A stretch of 64,000 nt of DNA, taken from Mansonella perstans (taxonomy: Eukaryota; Nematoda; Chromadorea; Rhabditida; Onchocercidae). Each line of letters opens with the position of its first letter. Position 1 is the first letter of the stretch. Below are positions 13,982 through 28,496 of the stretch, piece after piece. Both the position numbers and the translations under genes were made by a program. Below the pieces are notes generated by a model, which was given only the letters and a program-made list of their open reading frames with translations, was not told the DNA's origin and did not search any database. The stretch covers positions 452,168 through 516,167 of the forward strand of contig JBAMDO010000040.1 of NCBI GenBank assembly GCA_037074765.1, in the 5' to 3' direction.

Positions 13982-15367
13982 CACGTACCGAGCGTGAGGT
14001 CATACAGTGGCATGACAAACAGATCATATAACTTGGAAATAACCTCTTTCGCTGGAAAAAACAGCCTTTTTGGAAGACGCCGTAATACAAAAAAAAGAAA
14101 CTGATGTCAATCGAATAAAGACCTGAAAGGTTTTCTTGATTTGGAGCAAAATGAAATTAGTGAAAAGTGAAACGGTCAAGAAGCTGTTAAGCTGGTATGC
14201 ATTACCTCTGTTGAATGGCCCAAAAAAAAAATCTGCATGTTTTCAAAAAATTTTCCCAGTGTTTTCCTGAATAAGGCTATTAGATAGTGAATGAAAAAAA
14301 AATTGTGGTAGTTTGATTTCTGTTTTCCACAAAACGAAAGTGCGGTTTTGAGCTTTCGTGTATGTCACTGTGCTGATATGAGAGTTTAATTTGAGAAGCT
14401 CCTAAAAGGACTGCACTGTAAAAGTATATATATATATATAATTTTATCAGTATAAATTTTATCAGTGAAGATTTAATCAGTATAAATAACTCTGCGGGCT
14501 TACATATATTTAGGAGAATGCGTGAGCCCCTTGTATGCCACACTACGAGATCACTATAATAACTTCGTATCATGGGTAACTTATTCCAAGAACAGAATTG
14601 TGGTAATTCAACGAAAAATTAGTACAATATGACACGTGGAGACGTGAATTCCCAAATAACCGTCATAAACTGGGAAGTAATTAAAATTAAGCCTGACAGA
14701 AGTGATACGATGTTCAATAACATAAAAGCATTACCTGGTAAACTTGGTTCAAACAATGTAGGGGCACGCACAATTTACCTGAATTCCAAATTAGCTCAAT
14801 ATAAACGAACAAGTGCATGATACATTCTAGAAAGCTATAGGAAGCACGAAGCCAAGTGGAACATGACAAGCTTTTCTGGGCTTTCAGGTATCACACGTCT
14901 CTTCAGACTGTCCTGCCTGATCCAGTATTTTACGGTTGGCCATTATTTCTAATTTTACTGCATGCTTGGACAGCTTAGCGGGAGCTGATGATATATGCAT
15001 TGTAATGATTGTATTTTTGTTGTTTTGGTACTTTCTTTAGTTTTAGAAATGTTGTATGTACGTGCAACTTTTTGATTTGTCTAAGGAACCAGTATTGTGT
15101 AGCAGTGTATAGGATTACATTTAATGTGCAGAAATGCTGTATATCTTAATGGTAGGACGGTTGCCGTAATCCAAATAGATATCTCGATTTGAAGTTTTCA
15201 GAAGTTAGGAGGAATTTGCAGTTTCTCATTATGACCAGACTTGTAAAAAGGATTTAGCAACATATTTATGGATGAGTTGAGTTGTTTTGGAATGTTGAAA
15301 TTCAGGTTGATTTGTTTCTCATTTTATGCTATCATAAAATCTTACTGGAATAAAACGTTTATATTTT

Positions 15368-15369
15368 AG
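15368..15369 (+). promoter_or_regulatory. Probable spliced-leader acceptor of the BTAF1 gene
   Basis: TATATTTTAG ends 14 nt before the ATG at 15384, matching the nematode acceptor consensus. No upstream coding exon was found, so trans-splicing is the simplest reading. Confidence 0.5.
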
Positions 15370-15383
15370 ATTAACTTTTTTGT

Positions 15384-18300
15384 ATGGTGCAAAGCACCAC
15401 AAAAAACATGGAAAAGCAAGCGAACAGAACAGAACGTCTTGGTGCACTATTGTCGTCGCGCAATGCTTTGATACGACGTGAAGCTGCTCAAGCTCTTGGC
15501 CATTTCCCGCTCACAAATCCTTATGTTATTGATATTCTGAAGTATGATTTATGTATAATATTTTTAATCTTTGTATGAAATAGGTTAATTAGATTCAGCA
15601 ATTTGTTCGATTATTGAATGTAATGTTGTTTCGTTTGGTATTTTCCAGATGTCATAGTTTGACATTGAAACATCAGAGACGATCCTGAAAGAATCATTTC
15701 GTTTACTGTAGCGGTTGTTGCATCATGATGAAGATGTATGGAGAATAACTATGCTTTCTAGAGTAATTCAGTTTTTTGTTTTTTTCAAGAAATAATTTCC
15801 AAGCAAGTGCGTGGGATGCACGAGAGGCTGCAGTTGAGGCGTTCCGAGCTATTCTTAAAGCTATGCCTTCCAAAAATCAAGCTGTTTTACCGCGAATCGA
15901 CAATGTTTCTCGACTGGATCTGAGAGATGCTGTACGCACTTATCATCCGTTACTCAGGTAAATTAATAGTAGTAGTTTAAAGTGGTTTTGGTGATAGCAA
16001 ACTGACGAAGTGAAAAGGGAAATACTTGGATTTGTGAATTCTCAGGTTTCAGCTGTGAAGCAGAATTGGTGACACGAATGGGTGTCTGTAGTTTCGGTGA
16101 ACAACGAAAACTGGTCGATGAACAGCTTGATTTCCAATCTGTTGTTGGTATCTCATCTGGAACGTTTCTTTCGGAGGATGATTTCAGTTCGTCTGGAAAT
16201 GTCAAGGAGACTATTCCAGAGAAAAAGGTTTGTCGGTTTTTTAATGTTGTTCATCAATAGTGTTAGCAGAATTATTAAATAAAATCACAATAAAACTTTA
16301 CAATATTGGTGGAATCTTTGGTTGGGTACCAGTTGTTTTGACCTGAATGGCATAAATTTTATTTTAATAATCTGATTGTGGTTGTGCATTTTACTGATGA
16401 TATGCATTTTGTAAAACTTTCTCTTTTGCATCTACAATGAATTACAATATTCTTTTTAATCGAATTAGCTTTTCCTGCAAGCATCAACTTTGGCTGCAAG
16501 TACAAAATTCTCTTAGTCCATTTTTATATTTCATACCGAATGAATTTAAGCACCTTATGCTGTACCGTTCTTCCCCAAACGTTAGCCGAACATCGCAGAT
16601 AGTCCTTGCTAATATCGATACTTATGACACTGTTTCTGTAGAATTTTAATGTGTTACTCTTTTAAATTTTTTTAAAAATTATTTCAGTTAGATCTTGTTA
16701 CTGCTGATACTATTGGCTGTGATGACAGTTTGGAAGAGCTAGATGCAGCAATACATTCAGTCTGTATCCAGTTGATGCATGATGTAGTTGATGTGAAATG
16801 GGAAATCCGGCATGGAGCTGCGCTGGCAATCGCTTGCATCTTAACAGTTGCCCCATCGCGGTGTGTTGGAGTATTGATATCGAGATTTCGAATCTTAAAA
16901 AAACATTTAATGAAGTCATTTAAGGATTAAATCGGAAATCTTTTTTCAAAAAATTCTAATCAGTGTTTTGAATATAAGGAGATTAAATTTTGAGGCTTTC
17001 TCCGTCACTGGTGGACTTTCTAGCAACTAGGCTTCTACAAGCTATTGCACTGGACAAGTTCATTGATTTTTCTTCTGGAAGGTTAGTAATTTACCTATTT
17101 TCGATCAACTGTTCTTGAATTACTGGCAACTGAAATTTAGCATTGCGTTTTCTGGGTTACACATGTTCCGAACTCCTGAAAAGAATTTTATAATTTTTTC
17201 ATGAATAAAATTTTTTTTAGAACAGCAGTTGGTCCAGTTCGAGAGGCAATTGCGGAATGTATTGCGCGCCTGACAATGGTTTATCCATTTCCAAAATTTG
17301 TAGATATCATTTTTGGCCATATATATATGCTGCATAAAATGACAGATGGTATTCAAGCTAATGATTTCGAATCTCATAAACGCGTGAGGTTTTCGTATGA
17401 TTAGAAAGATTCTGCTGATAGATAATGGATAATCAGTTATTATGATTTCACTCATAAATATTCCCAAAGGTCGCATAATTCTAGTGGTATATTGTTTCTT
17501 TATATATATATGATCTTCATGCCGGACAGTCCCAATTGAAGAATCAAAAGAAGTGTGTCTATAGACAAGATGGTCTCTAGAATGAATCTCAGGAGTAAAT
17601 ATATATACATATATATGCAAATTTATATATATTCTAGATGTTTTGATTAGGAAGTGAAGTAAAATAGACTTGCTATAGAAATTCTATTTGAATTGTGTCC
17701 ACGTAATTTTGTCATTAAAAAAGGAACATTGTAAGTTTTAAGTTGATATAGCAACTGGTTTTAATCTGAATATTTTTAGACTTGGTTCCATCGTCAAGCG
17801 GCATTATTGATAATAAAGTATCACCTTGCCGGACCATACTATGATGTTAAATTCAATGAAATCTTCAAATTATTGCTGTGTTCATTTGAGGATCCCCACG
17901 ACGAGGTGTGATTGGGTTTCTAATGTCGTTTGTTTAAAATTATTAGTTTTCAGTGAGAAAGCTTTTGCTATTCTCATTAGTATAACTTATGATACTACTG
18001 TTTCTTATTAGGATCATAAGAATCAATGCCTTTGTTTTCTAATTGAGCGAAGCAAGAAAAAATTTCTTCTGATAAGCAGGCGTAGCAGAGTTACTGCGCT
18101 TTCTGTGAAGTTTTGTGAGTTATTTTTTTGCATTCGGAAAGAGAAAGTTATTAATAAGTCATCTTATTCTGCTGTATCTATAATTTCATAAATTGGAACT
18201 TTAGGTATGTGCTTCAGCTTTATCTGCGATAACAACTCTCTTCTGCAAAGATGATATAAAGCCTGAAGTATCGGAAATGATTTCACATGTGGAGCACGTT

Positions 18301-21300
18301 ATTTATCGTTTCATCGATTCCACATGCAACATTACGAGAAATCAGGCTAGTCTATTAAAATTCGAATACTTTTATGAAAAGCTCCATTTCATTTCGAGGA
18401 AATTGGCGGTTTCTTTTGAGATAAATAAGATGCACTAAAAGATTGATGCTTAAATGATCGTTGTATAAAAACTTGATTGAAGGTTATTGTCAAGCTTTCT
18501 ATGTTCTATGGGACTTCAGATATTTTTTACAGTTGTTGGATATTGATAGCGTGGCAGTTGATCTTTTGTCTTTGTTGGTTATCTGGTTACAAGGTGATTC
18601 TTCGCGAAAATTACCTTATCCTGTGTCGAGTAACCTTTCTCGTCTTTTGGATCCACTACATATCACTTTATCGATTAAAGTAGTCAGTGTTTTTTCCGTA
18701 TCATTCTCCAGACCATCGCCCTTAAAGGTTAAGCTTTATTTTTTGTCGAATTTTGAAGAACGTAGAAGTTTGGTAGTTATAAAACTTAGCCTCGAACCTA
18801 CATTTTATAGATCCGTGTTTCCAATCTAGTATAAAAACAGTAGAATGGAATACTTCCTAGCAGGAACATATTTATTTAACTGATACATATCCTTCAACTA
18901 TTATTTGATTAAAAGTGATATAGTTTAAACGTTTGCACTCATCACGCTGGTTGTAAACGTAAGCAAAGAATCAGACAGTGAAGTATATAAGTCGAATGAA
19001 AAGCTTTAAGATTATTGAGGCTATGCTCTTGATTGAGATTTTAATACTCATACCAAATCAGGCCAAAATTATTAGAAATTCTTTCTAGGATGAACAGGAG
19101 TATGCGGAATTTGAAACGTGTGTAATGTCAGTGTTGGCGTCTTTATTTCGTGTCGTCCTTTTTGCTGCACCACAGGATACGGAGGATCTCATCGAAGCTT
19201 GTATATTATGCGTTCAGCGTATCGTCGAGTATTTTATATTTGCAAAGCATTTACCACAAGCTTTAGTTGAAACAATTGGTCGCTGGACTGCTTGTCTTCT
19301 TATTGATGCACGAAATGCAGAAATTGGTTTGTTGTTGCCTTATTGTTTACTACTCCTAATTAGCTTAATTTTTCACAAAAATACTGAATATTCTCTTTCA
19401 GATCTCGAAAAATGCAATGTGGGTTCCCGGGCTAGCCGGAATCCAACAGAATGCTTATGTGGTGATGAATTACGATCTTTGAGCGATATGATTCGTATTG
19501 ACGTTGTCTTGGCTCGTAAACTACATGTGGCTCGTTTTCTAGCCCCTCTAATTTCAGCTATTTATAATTTTCCTTCAAAGGTGACTATTATTGATCATTT
19601 AATTCGTTTATTTGTCAGATTGATTGATCACTGCACCTAACTTCGCATTAAACGGATTAGTTTGCTGCCTACTGTCTATTTAGAAAACTGAACTTAATCA
19701 TGTCTATAATCGAGAAACATGGTGTGTTGAATGATTGGACATTGCATATGACCTGAATATTCTTGCAAGTAATATTAAAACTTAATTTTTTAAACCGGTT
19801 GCGATCTGCTATTAACTTTTATTATAAATTTTAGATAGGTGACCAGTTACTGAGTGAAGCAGTCCAACTGCTTATTACTCCGATGATGAAGTCTTTAGTA
19901 ATCATGCATAGACTTGGCGGAGTACTGTTAAGTCATGCTTGGTTTACATATATCTGGTAAGTGTGCACTTCAATTAGTTTGGCCTTAACATCAAAATTAT
20001 TGATTGCTTTCTCTCAGACTGTTTCGACAGCGTTATATTTGAAAAGTGAGACAGAAATAGAGTAATCGAGATGGACAGCAAACATTTTTTGCGCTATCAC
20101 TTTCAAGTCTACATAATGGTCCGCGCTCGATATATTGGATATTCAAATTTGTTTAGGCTTTGATGCATATTGTAGGGCAACGTGATATCAATTTTTTCCT
20201 TGCTATTAGCAAACCTTTGCCACCAAATGCAAGTTGGAAAACATTCACTTAAAAATGAAATTGAAGTTCTACTAATAATTAGCCATACACATAGCAAATA
20301 AATAAATATTAATACTAGTAGCAATGGTATCATTCTTTCAGGAGGTCGGGAATAACAATTGATATTCCTAGCTATGTAGCCGAAGTGCTGCACGGTTTAA
20401 TTTTGTCACCAAATGCTGCTTATGATGACGAGAAGATGTTTTTTTTATATCTCGATAGTGCTTATAAAGATTTTGCGTCGTACTGTCGAAAGAAAGGAGT
20501 TAGTGCAACTGAAATATTCGATGTAGAAGAACATGGCGATACTGTTGATAACAACGCAAGGTCTTTCTTAAAATCATTTTTTAATAAAATTCTATTGTTA
20601 TAGATTATATTTGTCCAGGTCAGATTCTTGTGCTTCAGACGACTTTTGATTTTGTTAGGTTCTGCAACATGATGTGTTGTGTACCTAGTTTTTAATCAAA
20701 ATTTATTGCCCTCAAGAGTTGATGTCCTTCAATTTGTTGGTGCGTCTGGTCTTCCGGTTAGCTTTTTAACTTTTGTCGAACTTTACTGTTTTTCGATAAT
20801 GAATTTTTATTTTCAGTGCACTTTACAATATTTGCTGCAACATTTTGAGAGAAGCAAACGACAGGGAAACATTGCGTTTAAGATATGAAAGTTTCAAGTA
20901 TGCCGTCGCAACAGCCAAAGCAGTGATGACATCCAATATCTCGTAAGTTACTAATCTTTATGCGAAATGTTCCCGGCATGATCTAGGTTTTGATAGGATA
21001 CTAGTAGTTTTCTTAGTTGAAAAAAAAATCCTTTTTTATCACATGACACATGAATTTCGATTATTTGGAAACTTCTTAGCATTGACCCAAGTTTATTAAT
21101 ACTCGCAGTAAATTGTCAGTTGTTTTAGACGTGTTAATGCAATGACTGTTTCCTCATTACTATTGATTTATCCGAGATCTTTGTTGGATTCTCCATCACT
21201 GAATCCTTTCGTAAAACCTCTCATGGAACTTATTCGTTTTGAAGAAAACGTGACGTTTGCGCATTACGCTCTAAACTCGATACCGATTTTGTTTCGAATT

Positions 21301-24300
21301 GCTTCTGGTAAAAAATTTATCTCTGCTGATAATTTTTGCTGTAATTATTCAGTTTCTCACTTCGTAAATAGCCACTCTTCTCAAGTATATTTTTTTTCTG
21401 TTGCTTATCTATGCGAAGCACTGCCGAACTGATACCAATGATTGATACTGGCTATGCTAATTACACATGTAACATAGTCTTTAATATATACTAGTTTTGA
21501 TTATTTTTCAGAAAAGCAACCAAGCCCTCATGCGAAGATGATCAAACAAATAGTTGTGAGTTTGGTTTCATGCAATAATCGATTTCCTTCAGAAATTAAT
21601 AGGTTGGCATTCTTGATTGTTGAGGGATATGTTCGCTTTTTTTATATCGATAAAAGTGTTTAACGTTAACGATGGTATTTTTCTTTCTTCCTCAGCCTTT
21701 TAAGTCTTATTTAAAATGAAGTGTTGAAACATCGTATGCATATTAAACTTGCAGTGAAGAAATTGTAGTCTTATCGCAGTGTGTAAGAGGATCTTTTTCC
21801 TCACGGTCTCAAAATGCAGAATACGTGATTCGTATGTTGGTGACACCAATTGCCGGCACAGACATGGCTTCACTTTTGGATTTTAGAAATCGCAGTTCTT
21901 TGAAGGTCTGTTATACTTCTCTACAATGAGTTGTTTCTTTGCTTTATATGACTTAGTCCAGATTGCGGCCTCATAATTCTTATAGAGCGTGACATTTTCA
22001 AAGTTACTAGGTGAAACTTGTATTGTTAAAACTGTCCAACCACCAAGTAAACTTGTTTTTTGATAATGGCATAATTGCATGCCGAACTCTGCATATGTAT
22101 TAATCTCCCGATGAAATGATTATGACGGGTAAATTTTGAATTAATTGTCAGTGATACTGTTGGTAATTCATACTTAGCACTCGTAACTAGTGAAAGTGAC
22201 CGGATTTCCTTTAATTTATTTTGGCTTATTGATATGCTTTAGCCGTTTTTCCCTTGTTGAGATGAAGTATCCTAGTTGGTGGCGATGTAATGAACTGATC
22301 AAGAGATGCGGTCCAGTTATAATGCCGCTGTGAATTTGAGTGAGCACAATCAGGATAATGAAGAAGAATTGCTTAATATCTTCGGTTTGTCCGGTATATA
22401 AAGAGTGATTCCTGTTATTGATCATAATATAAAATCTCGAAACATTTTTTTCCATATTAAGGAGACAGCAATGTTTATGTTGGCTTACGCTATTTTCGTT
22501 GATGAAAGTAGACTGCAACAACGTATTCCGCTTGATCTCTTCGATATTGTATTGGAGCTTGGAGTACACTTAACATGTAGGTTACTATTTGTTGTGTGTT
22601 TTATTCTCTGTCCACCGTTTTTTCGTTTTAAATTCACAGTTTTAGAACTTTTTAGAACAATTAATTCGGAAGATTTCAAGTTTTCTTACTCAAAAGTTTT
22701 TCATTTTACAGCGGAAAATGCGCTTACCCGATATTGTGCTGCTCAGTGTTTGAGTAATATTGCTCGTATAGACGGATTTCTCCGGTCAGTGTTGGAGACC
22801 GCAATAGCACCACTGCAGAGAAAATTACGCACTGGGGAAACACGGACGCACGCTCGATGTGGGCTTGTCGAACTGCTTTTTATTCTTAGTGGCTTCCATG
22901 TGGAAGTAAGACTGTTGTGTCATCGATTATGAGTGAAGTTTGTTTTACTCTACCATTTTGATTACATTTATAATCAAGCAGTGCTTTTCATTTAGATGTT
23001 GGGAGGTCTTCGTTTGTTGGCTCCATTGTCTCTCCGTCTTATGGCGGATAGCTGTCATATAGTGCGTGAAGCAGCAGCAATATCTTTCCGTAATTTTGTA
23101 CCACTGATGACGTTAAAAGCAGTTAGTTTTTTGCACTTCAGAATTTTGAAAATTTGTGGTGTTGTTTGCTGTTATTACCACTTTTTTTTTTTTTTTTTTT
23201 CGTGTTTACTTTTAGAATCGAAGAGTCGAAGGGCAGTCACTTCTGGAAAATGATGTTGCAGATGAAATATTTGGTGATAATTCCATTGATCTGTTATTGG
23301 GTGATCCTAGTCGGTTACCAGAATTACGGTTAACTGATATTAAAGGGCTGAATGCTTCGACTTGTTTGCGACAGTATCAGCAAGTTTGTATCAGTGTTTA
23401 TATTTATTCACACTTGAAAAGTACTTTTATCAGAAGTGACGCAGAATAGTTATCTTTATTACCATTCCATAAATACAAGTTCTTTTCAACTTGCAGGAAG
23501 GTATTCGATGGATGTCATTTTTGGAAGAGTATGGATTAAGTGGCATACTTGCTGATGATATGGGACTTGGTAAAACCCTTCAGACACTCTGTTTATTGGC
23601 AATGAAAATCTATCATAAACCTCAAGCAAAGGTTTGTATATACTGATAACTTGTATTGATCTAGTTAAGTTTGCTATTATTGAGGTAACTATTTATTGTT
23701 TAATAACCTCAGTATGTTTGTCAATATAAAAAGTCGAAAAAGCGGGAAGGCAGTGAGAAATAATGTTATGAATTGAAGAAGTAAGTAATCGTTTAAAGCA
23801 CTGTCCAAGATCAGGAAAAGCCTGGTACAAAAAAATTTCTGAATCAGTAGAATTTACATTGTTAAAGGTTCTAATTGTGTGTCCGCCAACTCTGGTTAAT
23901 CACTGGTGTGCGGAATGGTCGAAATTTTTCCCAACCTTATCACCATTTCATAAAATCGAGGAAGGCTGCAAAGAAAAGAAATTATCAATGAATGAATCGC
24001 AAAATGTCGCAGTTATATCGTATAACACCGTGCGATTTTGCACGCATATTCAGTAAGTTTGGAGCTCATGTATGAAAAAATATGATAGGTTTCAGCAGTG
24101 ATTATCATCTTTACAACAGTCTGCTTTCAGAGATACAGAATGGTACTATATGATCTTAGATGAAGGCCATATGATAAGAAATCCAACTACGCAGTTGTTC
24201 AAAGTTTTAACTAGCATTAAAGCACAAAATCGTCTCATACTTTCTGGAACTCCTGTTCAGAATTCTCCAGCAGATCTTTGGGCTCTTTTTCAGGTTCGCT

Positions 24301-27300
24301 TTCTTTAACTTTTTAATATTTAGTATGTTCCTTCTTTAAAGATCATTTACTCCTACTTTCAAACATGCTGAAAGCACTTATGTTTCGTTTTACATCTAAA
24401 TGAAGATGAATTGCTAAGGTTTTAGTCAGTGATTTTCTTTTGTTCTTTTGAATCTTCCAAAAATCTTTTGGAATAATGTCAGCACAGTATACCTAATTCA
24501 TATCTTTTCAGTTCCTGATGCCTGGTTATTTGGGAACCATGAGACAGTTTAAATTGACTTTTTTAAATGCAATAAATGGGTCACGGAATGTTAATGCTTC
24601 CGCTCAGGAAATAAAGGTACAGTTAATATTCTTAATAGTATGTTTGATATAAATTGTTCACCAGAATTTATATATAATAAATTCAGACTTCTTTATTGCA
24701 ATGACTTACCATTTTTGATTTTGCTTTTTTGCACATTGCATACTCTTTTACTATTTTTGAAAATGAAGTTGAAATTTTGTCGTTTGCGTAAAATAGTCCC
24801 TTCAAGGAAGGCCAGGATGCGTTGGAACGGTTGCACAAATCAATTTTACCATTCGTTATGAGGCGCCTGAAAACAGACGTGCTTGAAGATCTGCCCGAAA
24901 AGATTGTGCAAGATTACATGTGCAGTATGACAACTGTGCAGCGTTTTGTATATAACCATATTGTTGACATGTACCAGTCTACTCGTCGAACTTCTGCTAG
25001 CCGTCCAAGTTTCTGTGCTTTAGAGACCATTGCTGAACTTCGGAAATGTACTGTCCATCCTTCTCTTGTGAGTCAAAAATCTCTGGAAGAGTAAGTGTTT
25101 TTTTTCGATCAAACTAGATGGAATTTAACGAACTCTTTTAAGATTGCATTTTAATTACTTTTGCACCTGATTTCAGTTTAAACATAGACAAGCTGGAGGG
25201 TTGTGTTGAGGAATCTGGTAAAATAATCGCTTTACGAGAACTTCTTAAGGAATGCGGTATTGGTTCAAGAGAACATTATGCGCTCTCCGAGGAATCCACA
25301 GAACAAGGTAAATTTAAATTCAATCATTAAGAGAATCCAGATTCCTCAACGAATATGACTTATTCAGTTTAAGCGAACTTAATGTGATTTAATACCGACT
25401 TTGTGTCTTCTTTTTCCAATCTTAATTTCCACTAAAAGTGATACTAGATTTTTTGTTTACAGCCTGATGAGTTTAGAGAGAAAATAACCACAGAAGGGTG
25501 TACTTAACCAAATCTGTTGTTTCCCGACTGATGAGTTTTTTTAATGTTGTGGTGATTTTAGAGAAAACTAGGTTTGTTCATACATTATAGATAGCGAAAT
25601 ATCTGAAACTTGTAACGGTCATCGCGCACTTATATTTTGTCAGCGATTGTCTGCAGTTCAGCTGCTTGTGAACCTGTTCAGTTCAGGAAAATTGGGATCT
25701 GATATAAGGTTGTTTGTTGCATCATTTATAGTTTAACAACTTACAGCAAGCATTGCAGTAATTGAAAGTAAAGTAGAGTTGGGCCTTTGATTTGTGGATA
25801 AGTTATTTGACAAGTTAGAGAGTAAATGATCATAGGGATGATAATGAAAAAACTGTTTAGGGTACTACCTCACATAATTTACTTTTGAAATATTATTTTT
25901 CATAATTTTAGATATGCTGTGTTGGATGGTACGGTACCTGTGAATGAGAGATATGCCATTGCTGAAAAATTTAATGTTGATCCTAGTATACATGTAATGA
26001 TACTTACGACAAATGTAAGCTTTTGTTTGGAATTGAACAGATCAGTGATATGCCATGAATGTTTAGGAAAATTGAAGAAGTGATTGCATTTTTTTGGATT
26101 GCAGAGTAGCAAACTGCATCCTTTGCAATGTTTATTTTGTTGATGCTATAGCTGAGCATAATTCATTGGAAAAAGGCTTCAGTTGTCAACTCTATATTTG
26201 ATATTTGATAAATCTAACCAGTTCATTTAAAATGAATATATTTGATATTTGATAAATCTAACCATCGTTTTAGCTGAATTTGTGTTTGTTGTTGCTTCAA
26301 TTTCGTCATCTCACATAAATTTTTCTAATTTTTTAGATAGGTGGTGAGGGACTTAATTTAATTGGAGCCGATATAGTTATTTTTTTGGAACATGATTGGA
26401 ATCCGGTGAAAGATTTGCAAGCTATGGATCGAGCTCATCGCATTGGGCAAAAATGCGTCGTGAATGTTTATCGGTTAATCACCGAAGGTTCTATCGAGCA
26501 GAAAATTATGCGGTTGCAGAAATTTAAGACAGATACAGCTAACGTTGGTTTTGTACATTTTTCGTGCAGAAACGGAAGTAATAAATTTGGGGAAACATGT
26601 TCAGATACTACGATTTTAATAATCTAACATAACCCCGAAGTGTTCGGCTCGAAACTATTTGATTTTCTAGGCGCTAGTTAGTGCAGATAACCGTTCTTTG
26701 CAAACGATGGCTACGGAACAGCTTATGGAACTTTTTATGTCAGAAGATGAGACTGGAACTAATCTTGATGCGTGTTCTTCAAAGAAATCACGGGAAAATG
26801 ACATGTTCTTAACTTCTGATAAGCAGTCTCTAAGTTCAGATATCGGAGAAAAATTGAACATTGAAGAATTGTGGGAATTGTCACAGGTATTTATTTCAGT
26901 AAAAGAATAGGACCTTAGCTTCATTTTCATTTCAGGTTCACTAGGCTTTAGATAAGAGTCCCAGTGCTCTCGCTGCCATGAAAGATAACTTTTTCATGTA
27001 ATGGTTTGCTGATGAATAAGTGTAAATCAAACTCTAGATAAATATTTAAGCTCTAGACTGCGTGTTTCAATGAATGCTGTGCATTTGTTGATTCCCCACT
27101 TTCATGAAATTAGTGAAAGGATATCAGTATCTTTGTTCTCTTATTTTGTTTCTTGCTTCTTTTTTTAAACAGATTGTATTTAATTTTAGTATTTGTAAAT
27201 ATTGCATTTTTATCAGCAGTAACTCTCTCTGTTTCAGTATGATCGTTATAATGCTTTTTCAATAGCGCACTCTTTCGAAGTACCTGGATGGAAAGATAAT

Positions 27301-27387
27301 TCTCCGATATCAGTTTCGAATACCTCTAGCAACAGTGATATTTTTAGTGATAATAGTGAGTGTAAAAGACCTAGACTTGATAATTAA
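15384..27387 (+). CDS. btf-1: BTAF1/Mot1 homologue, TBP-associated SNF2-family ATPase, about 32 exons
   Basis: Mot1/BTAF1 uses ATP to remove TATA-binding protein from DNA. N-terminal exons encode HEAT repeats: [33 protein letters not shown], then [13 protein letters not shown], which matches the conserved HPSWEVRHG block. The C-terminal SNF2/helicase half has all motifs: [14 protein letters not shown] (exon 23497-23631), Ia [106 protein letters not shown]. Last exon 27238-27387 ends at TAA. Clear exons also at 15790-15957, 16053-16227, 16688-16860, 16995-17081, 17221-17383, 17780-17905, 24807-25090 and 26337-26543. Summed coding length is about 5.1 kb (about 1,700 residues), near family size. 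DEGH rather than DEAH is normal for this subfamily. Junctions near 18330-18530, 19325-19401 and 20560-20816 are not resolved. Confidence 0.95.
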
Positions 27388-27871
27388 AAACTCGAAATTG
27401 CTTTTTTAATGTAATTACTTAATTTCAGTCATCATTTCTGAAATTCATTCCCTTTAGCTTCTACTTTTGGCCTTGTATTGGTTCTTCGTGTATTGCTTTT
27501 TTCTCAGTTTATCGCTAATTGTTACTAATTTTTGTACATATTTGGTATTCTCCGTGACTATATGAAAATTGCCCAGCAAGTGGTATTGTCGATTGAAATT
27601 TTGGTGTAATACCTTGCTCAACTGAAAAATATACCCGGGTATGTAATTTTTGTCTATTTTATCTCATTTAAAATTGTAAATAGTGTTGTTTCATAGATAT
27701 TTGTATTAGTGATGATTTGCAAAAAAAAAAAAAAAAAATATGCTTTGCTGGATGAACGCAACATACTCCTTATTTATTACACTCCTTTTCTAAGGAACAA
27801 CTTAAAATTTTTCTCTTTTAGAGCCTTTTAGAACTTTTAGAAGCGTTATTACAAAAATTTATGAATGAGGA

Positions 27872-28006
27872 AGAAACACACATTTGTTCTGGGAATGTCC
27901 AATCACTAAAATTTGGAGATTTTTGAGTTTTGATGCGAATAAGGAATGTGTTTTTTCTTCGGATAAGGTAGTGCGTATATGTGGAGTGGCGGGGATGTTC
28001 AAATGA
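27872..28006 (+). pseudogene. Relic of a non-LTR retrotransposon reverse transcriptase C-terminus
   Basis: One frame reads NTHLFWECPITKIWRFLSFD and stays open to TGA at 28004-28006. The pattern T-H-L-F-W-x-C-P followed by W is the zinc-binding motif (zf-RVT) found C-terminal to the reverse transcriptase in many LINE-type elements. No start codon, other domain or poly(A) tail of the element is recognisable, so it is a short decayed fragment. Confidence 0.5.
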
Positions 28007-28496
28007 TTTTTTGTGATTGCAATGATTGATTTGCCGGAGGAATCAAGAAGGTATAGTGGTCTTTCATTCGATTATAATTACTCTATGTCTTTCCTTATTG
28101 GTGCAATTATCGCTTTAACCTGATTTTAAGTGATTTAACTGAGATGAGCAGTTTAAAAAAAATATTGTGAATAGTGCACAGGTGTATGAACAAACTTACT
28201 CAAGCTAGGTTTGAAACATACGTTACTATATTGATACGCCTACCTTCCAGTACTCGTGATGCCATCAAATAACAATTCATCGCTTATTCATGCTCTAACT
28301 TGGCAATAATAATACACCTATCCAGGAACACTTCTTGATTTCCGAAATTGTTATGGTTTGCTTTATCTGTAACATTTCTTTTTTTGCAGAAAAACATTTC
28401 TTTGGTATTTGACCTAAAATCACAAACATAATCTTTCAGAATTTTCACTGAATTTTCAAAAATTTTCAACTTTCCAGACTTTGCAATATACAACAA

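Larger units (their letters stand above)
8838..15367. other. 6.5-kb intergenic region between divergent QSOX and BTAF1 genes
   Basis: Very AT-rich, with homopolymers (long T runs near 10690), a CA microsatellite and a 25-bp repeat. It must contain both promoters, but I see no recognisable promoter motif. The only segment with a plausible exon shape is reported at 12480-12673. Other ORFs are short and unlike known proteins. Confidence 0.5.

Noticed and set aside
13878..14090. Cys/Val-repeat and His/Thr-repeat ORFs
   Set aside because: Produced solely by the CA microsatellite.
14629..14820. 63-codon plus-strand ORF upstream of BTAF1
   Set aside because: No acceptor, no family resemblance and no connection to the BTAF1 first exon.
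17120..17620. 166-codon minus-strand ORF
   Set aside because: Lies antisense to BTAF1 exon and intron sequence and has no protein-like features.
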